Of a stretch of DNA of 64,000 nt, positions 1 to 10,197 are shown one piece after another; within the stretch, counting starts at the first letter, position 1, and every line of letters starts with the position of its first letter. Both the position numbers and the translations under genes were made by a program. The notes under the pieces were generated by a model, which had not been told where the DNA came from, ran no database searches, and saw only the letters and a program-made list of their open reading frames with translations. This DNA is from Portulaca oleracea (Eukaryota > Streptophyta > Magnoliopsida > Caryophyllales > Portulacaceae): positions 24,488,355 through 24,552,354 of the forward strand of contig CM055877.1 in the NCBI GenBank assembly GCA_029582165.1. Direction: 5' to 3'.

Positions 1-703
1 TTCTCTGAGATCTGAAAATCTAAATTAAAAAATATAATTTTACCGGATAAATTAAAGAAACATTTTTTTCCTAAAAGTATAGTTACCTGGTAACCTACTG
101 TAAAAATTTCAGAAGTTTTACAAATTTCTACAAATTTATAAAATTCAGAGAATTAAACGAATTTTAATTCACTTCAGATCTGAAAACTCAATTAAAAATC
201 CATTTTAATTGGGAAACATTTACCAAAATTATGGTAAGTTCAGAACACATCCAGACACCTCCAGTAAAAATTTCAGAAATTGTTGAGTTCGTTTGATATT
301 TTATTTTTATTTTTTATATTTACCGTAAATAAACTAAATCAGAAAATTAATTCCACAAAACCCTATTTTGTGAATTTAGACCTATTTCATGTATTTCCTA
401 CTGTTTAACAATATTAAACATGATTGTTTCTAAAATATTCAAAATTAAATCGAGTTCATGCAACATTTAACAATTAAACAAACATAAAATCGATTAATTA
501 AAGGCAATAAGAAACAAATAATAACAAAGCATGAAATTTTACAATAAAATCTCAGATTTATTATCATGAACATTAAAGATTAAAACTTTCATAAAGATTC
601 AAAATTTTAGGCATAAATCTATTCTAGCATATTCATAATATAATTCAACTATTGACAAAATTAATTATGAATACAAGTACAATACTTTAGCATGCAAATG
701 GTG
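1..703 (-). mobile_element. Internal non-coding start of an LTR retrotransposon
   Basis: This AT-rich stretch lies directly inside the primer binding site of the LTR at 719-1523, so it should be the untranslated 5' internal region of a minus-strand element that continues beyond the window edge. I see no open frame of note. Similar short phrases (ttcagaaatt, aaaattcaga, acctgg) recur. Whether the element is autonomous cannot be told from the part visible here. Confidence 0.6.
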
Positions 704-715
704 GCTCTGATACCA
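704..715 (-). promoter_or_regulatory. Primer binding site (tRNA-iMet type)
   Basis: The minus strand reads TGGTATCAGAGC, the standard plant primer binding site complementary to initiator methionine tRNA, 3-4 bases from the LTR end. It fixes the element on the minus strand and makes 719-1523 its 5' LTR. Confidence 0.85.
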
Positions 716-718
716 CTA

Positions 719-1523
719 TTGGGTTTTAGGTTATCTATTTCCTAAACAGATACAGATTAATTGGCGGAATATTATAACAGTTATAAACAATTAATCAAAA
801 CAACTGCAGAGGTTTTAGTAATTATACCTGATCGCTAATTCCTGCTGAAGAAGAGGTTGACCTTCCAGATTCCAACGCTGAAACCCTCTAATGAAAAGTC
901 CACGCAGCACTCCGGGAACCCGATTGCTAGATCGACTCGATCGAGACGAATCTCAATCTAAGATGTATGTGAGATTGTTTCGGGAAACTAAAAGAGAGAG
1001 GAACTCAGGAAATCACCCTGGTATCTCTCTAAGAGTCTTAGGCAGTTGGTGTTTTTTTTAATAATCTCTCCAAGAGACCCCTTTATATAGTGTTTAGAAA
1101 ACCTAGGGAAAGGGTTCAAAAACCCTAAAGGGCCGATTTAAAATGGCACATTTCTGGGCCCAACACGGTCCGTGTTGAAACAACATGGTCTGTGATGGAC
1201 TCCAGAAGGTCCAATTAATCGGCCCATGGACACCACGGACCGTGGTGTCTCAACACGATACGTGTTGAACCCAATTCGGTCCGTGTTGGGTTGGTTTCTC
1301 ACAGAAATCAATTTCCAACTTTTCTAAACGTGATACAATATCACTTAGGTTACATACATTGTTCCAGGGCACTGACTTGTGTGACCCAGTAGGACCAAAT
1401 AATATAGTTGTAATTAAACATATTTAATTACTAATTATAGAGGTCTCTAGCAAGACATATAATTACTATATTACTTTGGTTTAATCTTCGTGTATATCGA
1501 ACATTGTCGGGACATTCCCAACA
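719..1523 (-). mobile_element. LTR of a minus-strand LTR retrotransposon (5' LTR)
   Basis: Read on the minus strand, the LTR begins TGTTGGGAATGTCCCG at 1523 and ends near ACCCAA at 719, next to the primer binding site. Its length is about 805 bp. A TATA-like CTATATAAAGGGG lies near 1080-1092 on the minus strand. Upstream of it, at 1161-1288, is an array of inverted repeats listed separately. The canonical CA end appears mutated to AA or TA. The partner LTR lies outside the window, so age cannot be judged. Confidence 0.75.
1161..1288. promoter_or_regulatory. Array of five 17-nt inverted repeats in LTR U3
   Basis: Five 17-nt units start at 1161, 1181, 1231, 1251 and 1272. The unit at 1161 is CAACACGG-T-CCGTGTTG, the unit at 1231 is CACCACGG-A-CCGTGGTG, and the unit at 1251 is CAACACG-ATA-CGTGTTG. 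The units at 1181 and 1272 are degenerate. Start-to-start spacing is 20, 50, 20 and 21 bp. The array lies 70-210 bp upstream of the LTR TATA box in element orientation. A matching array lies at 16036-16143. The function is unknown; a dimer-binding enhancer or an RNA hairpin are both possible. Confidence 0.8.
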
Positions 1524-2459
1524 ATATCAACATGATACAACTCATATAATATCAACCGGACGAAAAATTATACAACCAATATATCATATTACAAAGAGAG
1601 TCAAATACATACATCATGTATAAATAATAAACAACATAAAGATATATATAAAGAGAGAGAGAGTTTAGAGATAGCCTGATTTGGGTAGAGCGTGCACGAA
1701 GCACTGTCCTAAGAGAGGAAACGCCCCCACTGCATTGGTAATATTATCAAGTGCGGTCCTCCCCCAAGATACCACAACCCGTTGGATTCCTTCGGATGCA
1801 GCGAGAGGAATTCCCCGAACCAACTACTTGCCCATGCTCAAAATAGTAGTCTATATGACAAAGTTTTCTCAAATGCTCCATCAAACATAAAATGGAAAAT
1901 TCATTGTAAAAGACTTAATTTATAAAAGAGCTTCCCAAGACCCACGTACGAAGCTCCACATCAAAAATATTTGCTCTCAAAAAATACACACTATGAACAA
2001 TTTCACACAAATATAATTATGGTGTTTTAACTCAAATTAATGGAAAAAACTCAATTACTCCACCCAACTTCCAAACGGTGGATCAAATTATATAGAGATT
2101 ATATGCTCACAGCTATTAACAATAGCAGCTACCATGAAGGAGAAAAACTAGGGAAGTATCCCTATTAAATCTCCACTACCCTTCCAAAAAATGGTTCAAA
2201 GATTAGGTCAAACAACCGTTAAAACAAAGTTGTTAACAAAAGTTAAAATTTTAACTCACAATTTCCACTATAACCACCAATCTCCACTTTAACTACAAGA
2301 CCAAGTCAAACAAAATTAAGTAAATAAAGAGTTGGAGTATAATATAGATTTTAATATTTAGAATTGAGTGAGCCCGATTGGTGGTGCGTAACAAAAGTTA
2401 CTACCGATTATGGTGGACATCAAACAATCAAATTATTAAATTTTAACTCATAATTTTCC
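1524..2459. other. Non-coding spacer, no recognised feature
   Basis: AT-rich sequence with a less AT-rich island at about 1680-1830. An open frame of 69 codons there resembles no family I know and has no ATG at its listed start. I see nothing else that can be supported. Confidence 0.5.
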
Positions 2460-3294
2460 AACATTACCAACCTTCCCGCTCTTGATAAACAATTAGCCTT
2501 CCAGCTTGCCAGTTTATTTTGTAATTGGTAATTCTGTAATGACACATTCGAGTTTCCTGGCCATTCTTCTTTTTCAATCCTCATCCATCCCAAACACAAT
2601 CAAACTGGACTTGTTGTAGTTAATGGAAAGTCCTGCAAACTCTTCAAAACTCTGCAGGATAGCCTTTATGTTTATCAAGTCTTCTTCTCTAGCTCTGCTA
2701 AAAATTAGAGTACCATCTGCAAATTGTAAATGGGATACTCTAATTTTTCTTGCTCCCACCTCTATGCCTTTGAAATCCCCATTATCCTGGCCATATTGCA
2801 ATAGCATGTTTAGTACTTCCGCCACCAAAACAAAAGGCATGGGGACAAAGGATCCCCTTCTCTCAAGCCTCTCCCCTTCTTGAATGGCTTTGTTGGTGCA
2901 CCATTTACTAAAATCGAAATGCTTCCACTCCTAACACATTTTCGTATCCAATCTCTCCATTTTCATGAAAGTTCATTGCATTTAGTACAATCTCCAGGGC
3001 CTCCCAATCTACTTTATCATAAGCTTTCTGGAAATCAAGCTTAAACAACACTCCTTATTTTTTTCTTCCTTCTTAGCCAATGCACTATTTCTTCTGCAAT
3101 GGGCGCACCGTCTAATATCTGCCTCCCAGATATGAAAGCTGACTATTCTTCTCCCACCAGATCACTTAAAACAACCTTAAGTCTACTGCTCAAGATTTTA
3201 GCAATGATCTTGTATAAACTTCCCATCATACTAATCTATCTGTAGTATGTGATGTTCTCCGCCTCTTTCTTCTTCGGTATCAAAGTGACCCATG
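2460..3294 (-). pseudogene. LINE reverse transcriptase, C-terminal part (broken)
   Basis: Minus-strand translation shows LINE reverse transcriptase landmarks: VTLIPKKKEAE, SAFISGRQILDGA, GLREGDPLSP and LQFADGTLIFSRA, followed by LASWKANCLSRAGRLV. The catalytic FADD motif reads FADG here, so a metal-binding aspartate is lost. Stops and frameshifts separate the blocks; the longest open stretch is 2574-2840. The sequence ends around the post-RT segment with no 3' tail. The region is non-functional. Confidence 0.85.
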
Positions 3295-3299
3295 TCGTG

Positions 3300-3519
3300 T
3301 GTTAAATTTCACCAAATTTGATGAAACTAAAAGAGAAGAGAAGGAGAGAGATTTGAGAAATGATATTATTGATGAATCTCAACTCAAACTACAAATGAAG
3401 GGAAAGAAGGCTATATATAGCTAACTTCCCATACCTAACAAACCAAGAAAGATAAAGAAACAAAGAAACAACCTTGTCAACAAATTGGGAACTAATACAA
3501 GACTTTTTAATTCCTAACA
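3300..3519 (-). repeat. 3' LTR of the gene-capturing element
   Basis: 220 bp. On the minus strand it starts TGTTAGGAATTAAAAAG and ends GGTGAAATTTAACA-like (here ATCAAATTTGGTGAAATT). The polypurine tract AATTTGAGGGAGGG on the minus strand directly precedes it (3520-3534). Confidence 0.9.
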
Positions 3520-4048
3520 CCCTCCCTCAAATTGGAGGATGACAAAAACTCCAATTTGCCAACAATGGAAATCTTGAACTTTAACTCCAACAGCTTCCTC
3601 GCCATCATCACAACTCCTAATAGCGGGTGAAATGGACATAGACACGGAAGAACTTCGTGGAGTCAAACGATGAAAGAAAGAGAAAGATTGTTGCCAAACA
3701 TTTCCAGGTATTGAAATTGTCTCTGGCGAATACATTGGCCATAAGAGACATTTCTAGTTGATCGGACGAGAGAACGAAGAGAGGAAAAACACACAGTTGA
3801 AAGCCATCAGATAGTAGGTGGCATTTGCTATAGCAACAACCCAAATCTTACTATCACAATAAACTGCCATCCCAATTTGATCAAAGAACACAGGGTTGGC
3901 CTCTAGTGAACACACACATCTTCAATAGAACTCCATCAAGGCAGTGGCAACCAACGATTCTCCAAAGAACCCCAAACAGTTGGAGAGGTTGAAGAAATCA
4001 AGATTCAAGGGTCATCAAACTAATCAAGAATCAAGAGGAATCAAGAAA
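3520..4048 (-). other. Unidentified interior of the gene-capturing element
   Basis: This lies between the polypurine tract and the leucine-rich-repeat-like piece. Several short overlapping minus-strand frames occur, for example one encoding VFFDQIGMAVYCDSKIWVVA (about 3890-3830). None is recognised. It may include further captured exon fragments. Confidence 0.4.
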
Positions 4049-4363
4049 TCAATCCCTACAAACAAAACAACCAAAAACGAAAAGCTTCAAATGCTCAAGC
4101 AAGCCACATTCATCCCCCGAACTCCCCAAATCAATCTTATCAGACAGCTGATTACTAGACAAATCAAGAACTCCAAGTTGAGATAGAGAGGCTGATAACT
4201 GAGGCGGGAGGAGTGAAGTCGCTGGTTGGATGTCTTCACGGCGTGGCATCGATTTACAAATCGAAGAAGGAAGTGTCGAAATCGAAGAAGAATGAGGCGG
4301 AAGCCGCCATGAATGGAGAGAGAAGAAGACCGACACATATATCGGACGGAGTGCTGCGACCAT
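4049..4363 (-). pseudogene. Possible captured leucine-rich-repeat gene fragment
   Basis: A 104-codon frame contains SLSQLGVLDLSSNQLSDKI, which fits one plant extracellular leucine-rich repeat (LxxLxxLxLxxNxLxxxI). The rest is not recognised. It follows the adenylate kinase piece in the same orientation, so it could be a second gene fragment joined to it in the transposon. One repeat is thin evidence, and a chance match is possible. Confidence 0.4.
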
Positions 4364-4394
4364 TGGAGGAGATTAAGGAGGAAGGCTTGAAATT

Positions 4395-5105
4395 CACAAT
4401 AAGATCAATATCAACCAGTTGATCGAGGATTGTAGACACTGGGATTTGTACCGGTATAATCCCAACTCATCAGAGATACGCAAGACAGATGGGCCAAGTG
4501 AAATGGGTCATCCTTATTTAAGGATTAAGAAACCTTAGTCGGCTCCCGATCACAACAGTAGCGCATCACGGAAAAAGGGTCACTTTTTCCGGGGTCCTAC
4601 AAGGATTTCTGCTTGGAGTCGTGTTCGAGGGATGCCATCCAGGATAAACCCGCTTTCACCTCAGCAACGACGTTCTTCAAGTCGTTTTGATAACAGTCCA
4701 AAAATTATGCTCTCAGGAGCTAGCTTGCCACGATTGATTGCATCAACAATCTGCTTGTAGATAGGCGAATGAGGACTAAGATCCTGGCGAAGGAGACTCG
4801 AAATGGAGATATGCGGAACTTCTAGAAGCTTCGGGATCATTTCCGCGTAGACGTGTTTTTTCGCATTCGGATTCCCAATAAACACCCACTGAACACCACG
4901 CACCGAGTCCAAACCGTCCGTATGCGCTACCGGCGTCAGAATCGTAATCGAAGCAATTGTAGCAATATTGATCGTAGTCAAACTGCGGAAGGGCGGCGAC
5001 GGATATGTGGTGTGACCGGGCGAATAGGCGGAGGAGCGGCGGCGCCACCGCGGTCAAGAGGCTGTCAACGCTGGCGACGGAGGTCAGGCGGCTGAGGGCG
5101 GTCAT
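4395..5105 (-). pseudogene. Captured adenylate kinase gene fragment (organellar adenylate-kinase-like)
   Basis: The minus strand encodes an N-terminal leader (MTALSRLTSV, then LFARSHHISVAALPQFDYD), a frameshift near 4930, then RGVQWVFIGNPNAKKHVYAE, KLLEVPHISISSLLRQDLSP, IYKQIVDAINRGKLAPESII, GLLSKRLEE, a stop, then GESGFILDGIPRTRLQAEIL. Homology resumes after about 165 non-matching bases with LDQLVDIDLIVNFK. This order and spacing match the plant mitochondrial or chloroplast adenylate kinase family, including the atypical glycine loop (GNPNAKK in place of GxPGxGK). The gap at 4442-4606 may be a retained or altered intron, although its borders are not clean GT-AG. The frameshift and stop make it a pseudogene. 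Confidence 0.85.
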
Positions 5106-5175
5106 CGGAGGAGATGCGGGGAAGAGGAAGAAGATGGAATGTGAAATGATGATCTGGGAACTCTCCTCTGAATCT

Positions 5176-5219
5176 TAGAGAGAGAGAGAGAGAGAGAAAA
5201 AAAGAGATAAAAAAAAAAC
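5176..5219. repeat. GA microsatellite and A-rich tract
   Basis: A (GA)n run is followed by AAAAAAGAGATAAAAAAAA. On the minus strand it is a CT-rich stretch between the primer binding site and the captured adenylate kinase start, the position of the transcript leader. Confidence 0.7.
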
Positions 5220-5239
5220 ATAATGTAGGAACTAAGCCC

Positions 5240-5251
5240 GCTCTGATACCA
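5240..5251 (-). promoter_or_regulatory. Primer binding site of the gene-capturing element
   Basis: TGGTATCAGAGC on the minus strand, directly adjacent to the LTR end at 5252; complementary to initiator methionine tRNA. Confidence 0.9.
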
Positions 5252-5471
5252 TGTTAAATTTCACCCAATTTGGTGAAACTAAAAGAGAAGAGATGAAGAG
5301 AGATTTGAGAAATGATATTATTGATGAACCTCAACTCAAACTACAAATGAAGGGAAGGAAGGGTATATATAGCTAACTTCCCATACCTAACAAACCAAGA
5401 AAGATAAAGAAACAAAGAAACAACCTTGTCAACAAATTGGGAACTAATACAAGATTTTATAATTCCTAACA
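5252..5471 (-). repeat. 5' LTR of the gene-capturing element
   Basis: 220 bp, matching 3300-3519. Target duplication TCGTG follows at 5472-5476. A partial copy of the same LTR lies at 29881-29966, so the family is present at least twice in this window. Confidence 0.9.
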
Positions 5472-5476
5472 TCGTG

Positions 5477-6237
5477 TTGATCACTTTAGGGAAATTACCA
5501 TCCTAAAAAAAAGTCATAATGTAGTTGCTGAATTCATCTCCAATAATTAGCCACATCTTCTTGATTAATTTCATGTTGAATCCATCATACCCGGGTGCCT
5601 TGGATGGATTGCAACTATTTAGAGCTTCAAGCACTTCCTCTTTTGTCTTTGCCCTCTCCAGCCAATTAGCTTGATGCTCCTATAACCTGTTGAAAATTAA
5701 GCTAGACAAATCAAAGTCAAAAAAGTTCTGTGACCTTTGCTGAAATTGTTTGAAAAAGTGCCTCCTACTAGCATTTCCGATCATAGCTGGATTTTCAATA
5801 GTGGCCCCATCAATTCTAATTCTTTGGATTGTATTCTTCCTTCTTCTGATTGTAGCCAATGTATGGAAGTACTTTGGATTCTTGTCCCCCTCTTTGAGAA
5901 TCTTGCATCTTGACTTTTGCCTCCATAACCATTCCCTTTGAATTTCAAGGTTGTGGAGCCTAGCAAGCAATGCTTGCCTTCTAGCAATATCACAGAGGTC
6001 CGAATTCTGTTGCAACCCTATGTGATCAATTTTCTCAAGCTCCCCGTCTACTTCCTTAATTTTCAAGTCTACATGTCCATAGACTTCTTTATTCCACATC
6101 TTGAGTGGACCTTTGATAACCTTAAACTTCTCATGGATTGGTAAATCAGTGAGTTGTATCAATTCTTTTTCAAATACTGCTTCAAAGGTCGTGTGTTCTA
6201 GCCACCCATCATCAACCCTAAAAGGAATCAGTCCCCG
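5477..6237 (-). pseudogene. LINE linker and reverse transcriptase N-terminus (broken)
   Basis: The frame at 5680-6162 reads through the typical region between the LINE endonuclease and reverse transcriptase (LKMWNKEVYGHVDLKIKEVD, then KILKEGDKNPKYFHTLATIR). After a stop the frame continues with NPSKAPGYDGF, the start of the reverse transcriptase domain, and runs up to the LTR element insertion. Stops show decay. Confidence 0.85.
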
Positions 6238-6840
6238 TCATATTTCTTCGGTCTTCATCATCATAGGATCAGATAATTTTCTCGGTCTGCAAAACACATT
6301 AATGTTAGGGAAGGTAATCAGAAGCATGCAATCAATCATCATCTTGTCAATCTTACTTGCTGCATTTGATCTCATATACGTATACGGCTGGTCTATTACA
6401 ATGTCTTGCACTCGAATGTCTTGATGGAATTCGACAAATTCTATCATCCCTTCTATCATTTGCGTACACCCTCTTCGGTCTTGAGGAATAAGAACCTCAT
6501 TGAAGTCACCCATGAGAATTAGGGGGTGTTGACTTCCATCCTTCATCAGCTTGATATCCTCCCATTGAACTCTTCTTGTTTCCAAGTTTTGTGCCCCATA
6601 AACTCGACACACAGTACACATAATATTCTCCTTACTCAATTCTCTATCAATTTTTATCCACCCCTTCCCTTAGATACTTTGGTGCGTTGGAACTCCTCCT
6701 TAGCCCACAGTAAAATTATACCTCATGCTCTTCCATTAGCTACCACATATGCAAACTCAACATCCTGGTTCCCCATATTTCTCCAATACCCCACTTATTA
6801 AACGTTTTGTGTTCGTCTCTACCAATCCCATAATATGCAA
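6238..6840 (-). pseudogene. LINE APE-type endonuclease (broken)
   Basis: The frame at 6238-6639 has the endonuclease signature LILMGDFNEVL and the later PYTYMRSNAASKIDKMMIDC (in active copies, a segment like TWTN followed by SRIDR). Upstream, to about 6840, further endonuclease sequence (VEFAYVVANGRA) is readable but interrupted by stops. The enzyme would nick the target for reverse transcription, but this copy is inactive. Confidence 0.85.
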
Positions 6841-7074
6841 TTTGGGGTTTTCTTAAACCCTAGAGTAATTGTGACCCTTAGGTGATTAATCTTGCTTCCC
6901 TAGTCGACTCCAGATCATTATTCCACTTGTTTATTTAAATTTCAATATGGTTAAAGTTTAGATTCTTTTAAAATAAACAAGATTTGGTAAATAATTAATG
7001 ATGACATACTACTGTAATCAAATATGGTCAAAGTTTAAATTATTTTTTGATACTTTTAAAGTTCAAACTATTCA
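6841..7074. other. AT-rich spacer flanking the solo LTR
   Basis: No gene seen. It joins the sequence after 9905 if the solo LTR and one GTTTA duplication are removed. Confidence 0.5.
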
Positions 7075-7079
7075 GTTTA

Positions 7080-7723
7080 TGTAACGCCCTGAATGCCACT
7101 GTTTTGCCTAGTACACCTCTATGTAAAACCTTAACCCAAACTGTTCTTTTTATCCATAAGTTTATTTCTATCATTATTATTATCATGTTATGATTATTAT
7201 TTGTCTAATCTGAGTTTTACTTGTGTTATTAATAAATTTACTTCATGTTTTAATCTATTGGTTTTATTAAGTGCTAAGTTTTGTAGTTTAAGTTAGAAAT
7301 CTTGCTCATATATATAGGTGATATATATTATTGTATGTGGTTGTTGTTAGAATTTGATTAAGAGTGAGTCATATGATGTTAGAATTTAACTAAGAGTGAG
7401 TTATATGAGGTTATTTTTGAATCAATTTACAAGTATTATATGATTATGTTCTGTTTATGCATGGTTATAATTATAGTTATCACATTAGTTTTAAAATATG
7501 AAATGAATATAGTATTATTCTTGCTAGAATGTGTTTAAGGTTTGTTTTAATATTAGATTATGCATGAAGTAGGTGTGATTAAGTGATTAATCTGATTTCA
7601 TATGTAATTATTGATTAATGGTACTTGTGAGCAAGTTTTAAATGTAGTATGTTTTAGTTGTAAAAGTATTTCACAAAGTGGGAGTAAGTTTTGAGAAATT
7701 TTAATTAAAACCATAAGTTTATG

Positions 7724-7773
<50 letters not shown>

Positions 7774-9900
7774 ATGGCTTTTAAAAGGGTCTTGTCAAAT
7801 CTTCTTATGGTCCTTTTTTTTACAAATTAAATTTTGTTGTGTTTAGTAAAGTTTGATCTTTGATATATTAGTCATATTATTTTTGGTTATTATCCTGTGC
7901 AGTGTTGCAATACGAGTTTTATCTATGTTCTTTATTTCAAAATACTTCAAATTTTGGTCATGAGTGAAGGTTTAGTACGCTTGTTGTGTGTGATTTATAC
8001 CATAAGGTTTTGATGTCAAAAATTCGGGTTTTATTGTGATCTCTATGATTAGTTTTTAAAGAAAATGTTGACTTTGAAAATTTAAAGTGTTTATGTGAGA
8101 ATTTGTGTTAGTTTGAGTATAGATTGATCTTGGTTGTGGTAGGGGAGTGAAGGGGAAGATATTTGACCCTAGTAGACTGTTCAGAATCCCAAGTTGGAGT
8201 CTTGGGATAGTTTGATTAGAGTTAGGATCGAAAAATCCGAAATAAAAATAGATCAGTTTTGGACAGAATTGTTGTGTCACGCTATAACGATCACCATAAA
8301 CTGTGTAGTCGAGCTTTAACCTTACTGTTTGGTTTGGAAGTTCCTTATTGTGTTAGCTTTCATGGGAATTTTACCGATCGGGTTTTCAAGGTGTATATTC
8401 TGAGTTATGGCCCAACTGACCGACCTAGGTCAGAACTGGATAAGTGTTATAGCTGGCTATTTTTGAGAACCTTAGAGTGTGTTTTAGGTCTTGGAGTCAA
8501 CATAAGAGTTTTAGTGGGCATACCAAGGTTTCCTAAAAGCCTAAAACCAGATTCATAAGATGTCCAGAAGACAAGTTATAGTCCTTGCAGTTTCTATATG
8601 ACGGATGCAATCCACACAGGTTTACTGTCTGATTAATGTATTATTATGTGAGAAATGATACTTATTTGTAATTTGTAATATGTTGATGGTTTGGAATATG
8701 TGTAGTATGTTTAAAATGTTAATTTATAAATGGTGGGAACATTATAGTGTTCCTAGGGGTATGTTAGGTGGAAAGTAGATCGCGTGAATTCCATACGACG
8801 CGTTTTAATTTTAGAAATTATTTCATTTTAGGCACGTTCTAGACCATCTGTTTTAGTGAGCTCAAGTGTATTCGTGAAGTGAAGAGAAGATTTGTCAGGT
8901 AAATTCTATGTCCTAATCCCCATTGGGATGCGCTTTATGTGTTTTATGATTTTAATGCATTTCGGAAATTTGCATCCCGAAAGGGGATTTTATTGTGAAA
9001 TTGGTTGTGTATTTTTGGATGTTAAAATTGTTGTTCTTTGAGTTTATTAAATGTGGGCAGTCTTTTATGTGTAATATGGAATTGGTTTTGGAAATTGGGA
9101 TGTGATTGATTGAGTTTAGAAAGGTGTGACATTAAACCTGACTAATAATTCAAATGGGGCCTAAATGCGGGTTCGGACAACACCCCCAAAGACTAGGATG
9201 TGGTATCCTGCAGGGGGTTGTCAAGCGATCAGGGATGCCTCATATGTGCTACTTCCCCAGGGAATTATATGCACGTGTGTGAAATGGATGGCTATCCGTA
9301 TGATTGAGATTGTGATTGACTGAGATTGAGACTGAAATTGAGATCGTGATGATGTTGAGATATGATTGTTGTGAAGTCTTGGACTTCGAGGGCTAAATAA
9401 GCAAGGTCCGTCCACTTAATAAATCTGAAAGTTGGTTAATTGGTTATGGTTGGTTGGGAAAGAAAATTGATTGTGAAAATATTTGACTTGTTCACTTCTT
9501 CCCCAAAAATGAATTGAAATGGTTTTTTAAAATTGTTTTGGCGGTTAGGGGTAGACATTATTAAGTCCTCCCCATGTTTTAAATGTTTTGTTTTCAGGTG
9601 ATGCATTCTATGATGGGAATGAGAACTAGTAGTGAGGCTGATCATTAGAATTGTTTTGAATAAGGAGTTTAGCTGTTTGACCAGACTTGAATCTTTCAGT
9701 AGTTTCTTTATGTTTTGAACCAAGAATGTTTAAGTATTAAATTGGAGTAGTAGTTTGTTTTGTTAATCTTGATTCTTGCCATGTATCTCTTCGAAGGTAC
9801 GACAGTGACACCCGTCTTTAATTTGATTTTTCCACTGTTAATGTTGGTCAACGTTAGGTTTGACTGTTAAAGATTAAAATTGAATTTCCAGGGCGTTACA
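7080..9900 (+). mobile_element. Solo LTR, long Ty3-type (2821 bp)
   Basis: It begins TGTAACGCCCTG and ends CAGGGCGTTACA, so the two ends form a 12-bp inverted repeat. It is flanked by the perfect 5-bp duplication GTTTA (7075-7079 and 9901-9905). There is no interior, so it is a product of LTR-LTR recombination. The terminal sequence fits long LTRs of Ty3-type plant elements. A related LTR in opposite orientation starts at 12843; both contain TACGACAGTGACACCCGT (or a close variant) near the 3' end. Strand assignment rests on that similarity and on the terminal sequence and is tentative. Short open frames inside are not genes. Confidence 0.85.
7727..7770 (+). repeat. (ATT)n microsatellite
   Basis: About 14 uninterrupted TTA/ATT units inside the solo LTR. 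The opposite-strand relative at 12843-15890 carries a greatly enlarged, degenerate AAT region (14220-15060) in a comparable part of the LTR. Confidence 0.95.
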
Positions 9901-9905
9901 GTTTA

Positions 9906-10197
9906 TCACGCGTTAAAGTTTTAGATTATTTGAATCCAATTTTCCTTGATATTTTTGTTAGATTCCATATTTTCCAAACTGTCCAAATCAATGCTGTAAA
10001 CATTAGTAGTCTAGTACATCCATCCTTATCAGTGTTCATTAAGTAGTTAAGTCAATGTTCAAGTCATGGTCTCTACTCCATATCATTATTTACATCCTTT
10101 AGTCCAATGGGGCTTGCCTTCCATATGTGTCTAGCAACGTCGTATTCTCTGAATACGTGCTCTATGGACTCAATAATTGTATCGTGCCATTAGTTAT
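9906..10197. other. Spacer, no recognised feature
   Basis: AT-rich sequence continuing the pre-insertion context of the solo LTR. Nothing recognised. Confidence 0.5.

Larger units (their letters stand above)
3300..5471 (-). mobile_element. Non-autonomous LTR element with captured host gene fragments
   Basis: Two 220-bp LTRs (3300-3519 and 5252-5471) begin TG and end CA, and are flanked by the 5-bp target duplication TCGTG (3295-3299 and 5472-5476). The minus-strand PBS TGGTATCAGAGC (5240-5251) abuts the right LTR. The polypurine tract lies at 3520-3534, so the element is on the minus strand. The 1.7-kb interior holds no gag or pol. It holds host-derived coding pieces, including a clear adenylate kinase fragment. 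The two LTRs differ at roughly ten positions, so the insertion is not very recent. It sits inside the LINE and is younger than it. Confidence 0.9.
2460..6840 (-). mobile_element. Truncated L1-type LINE, split by an LTR element
   Basis: The minus strand holds, in order, an APE-type endonuclease (about 6840-6238), a linker and reverse transcriptase start (6237-5477), a 2.2-kb inserted LTR element (3300-5471), and the remaining reverse transcriptase (3294-2460). The coding frame is broken by many stops. Homology ends at about 2460, in the segment after the RT core, with no 3' tail or poly(A), so the element is truncated there. It is a dead copy. Its reverse transcriptase is continuous across the insertion once one copy of the TCGTG target duplication is removed. 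Confidence 0.85.

Noticed and set aside
1681..1890. 69-codon frame on the plus strand
   Set aside because: Listed start is not ATG, no family recognised, and it sits in repeat-derived spacer.
8259..8558. 99-codon frame in the solo LTR
   Set aside because: Inside a non-coding LTR with no domain. Chance frame.
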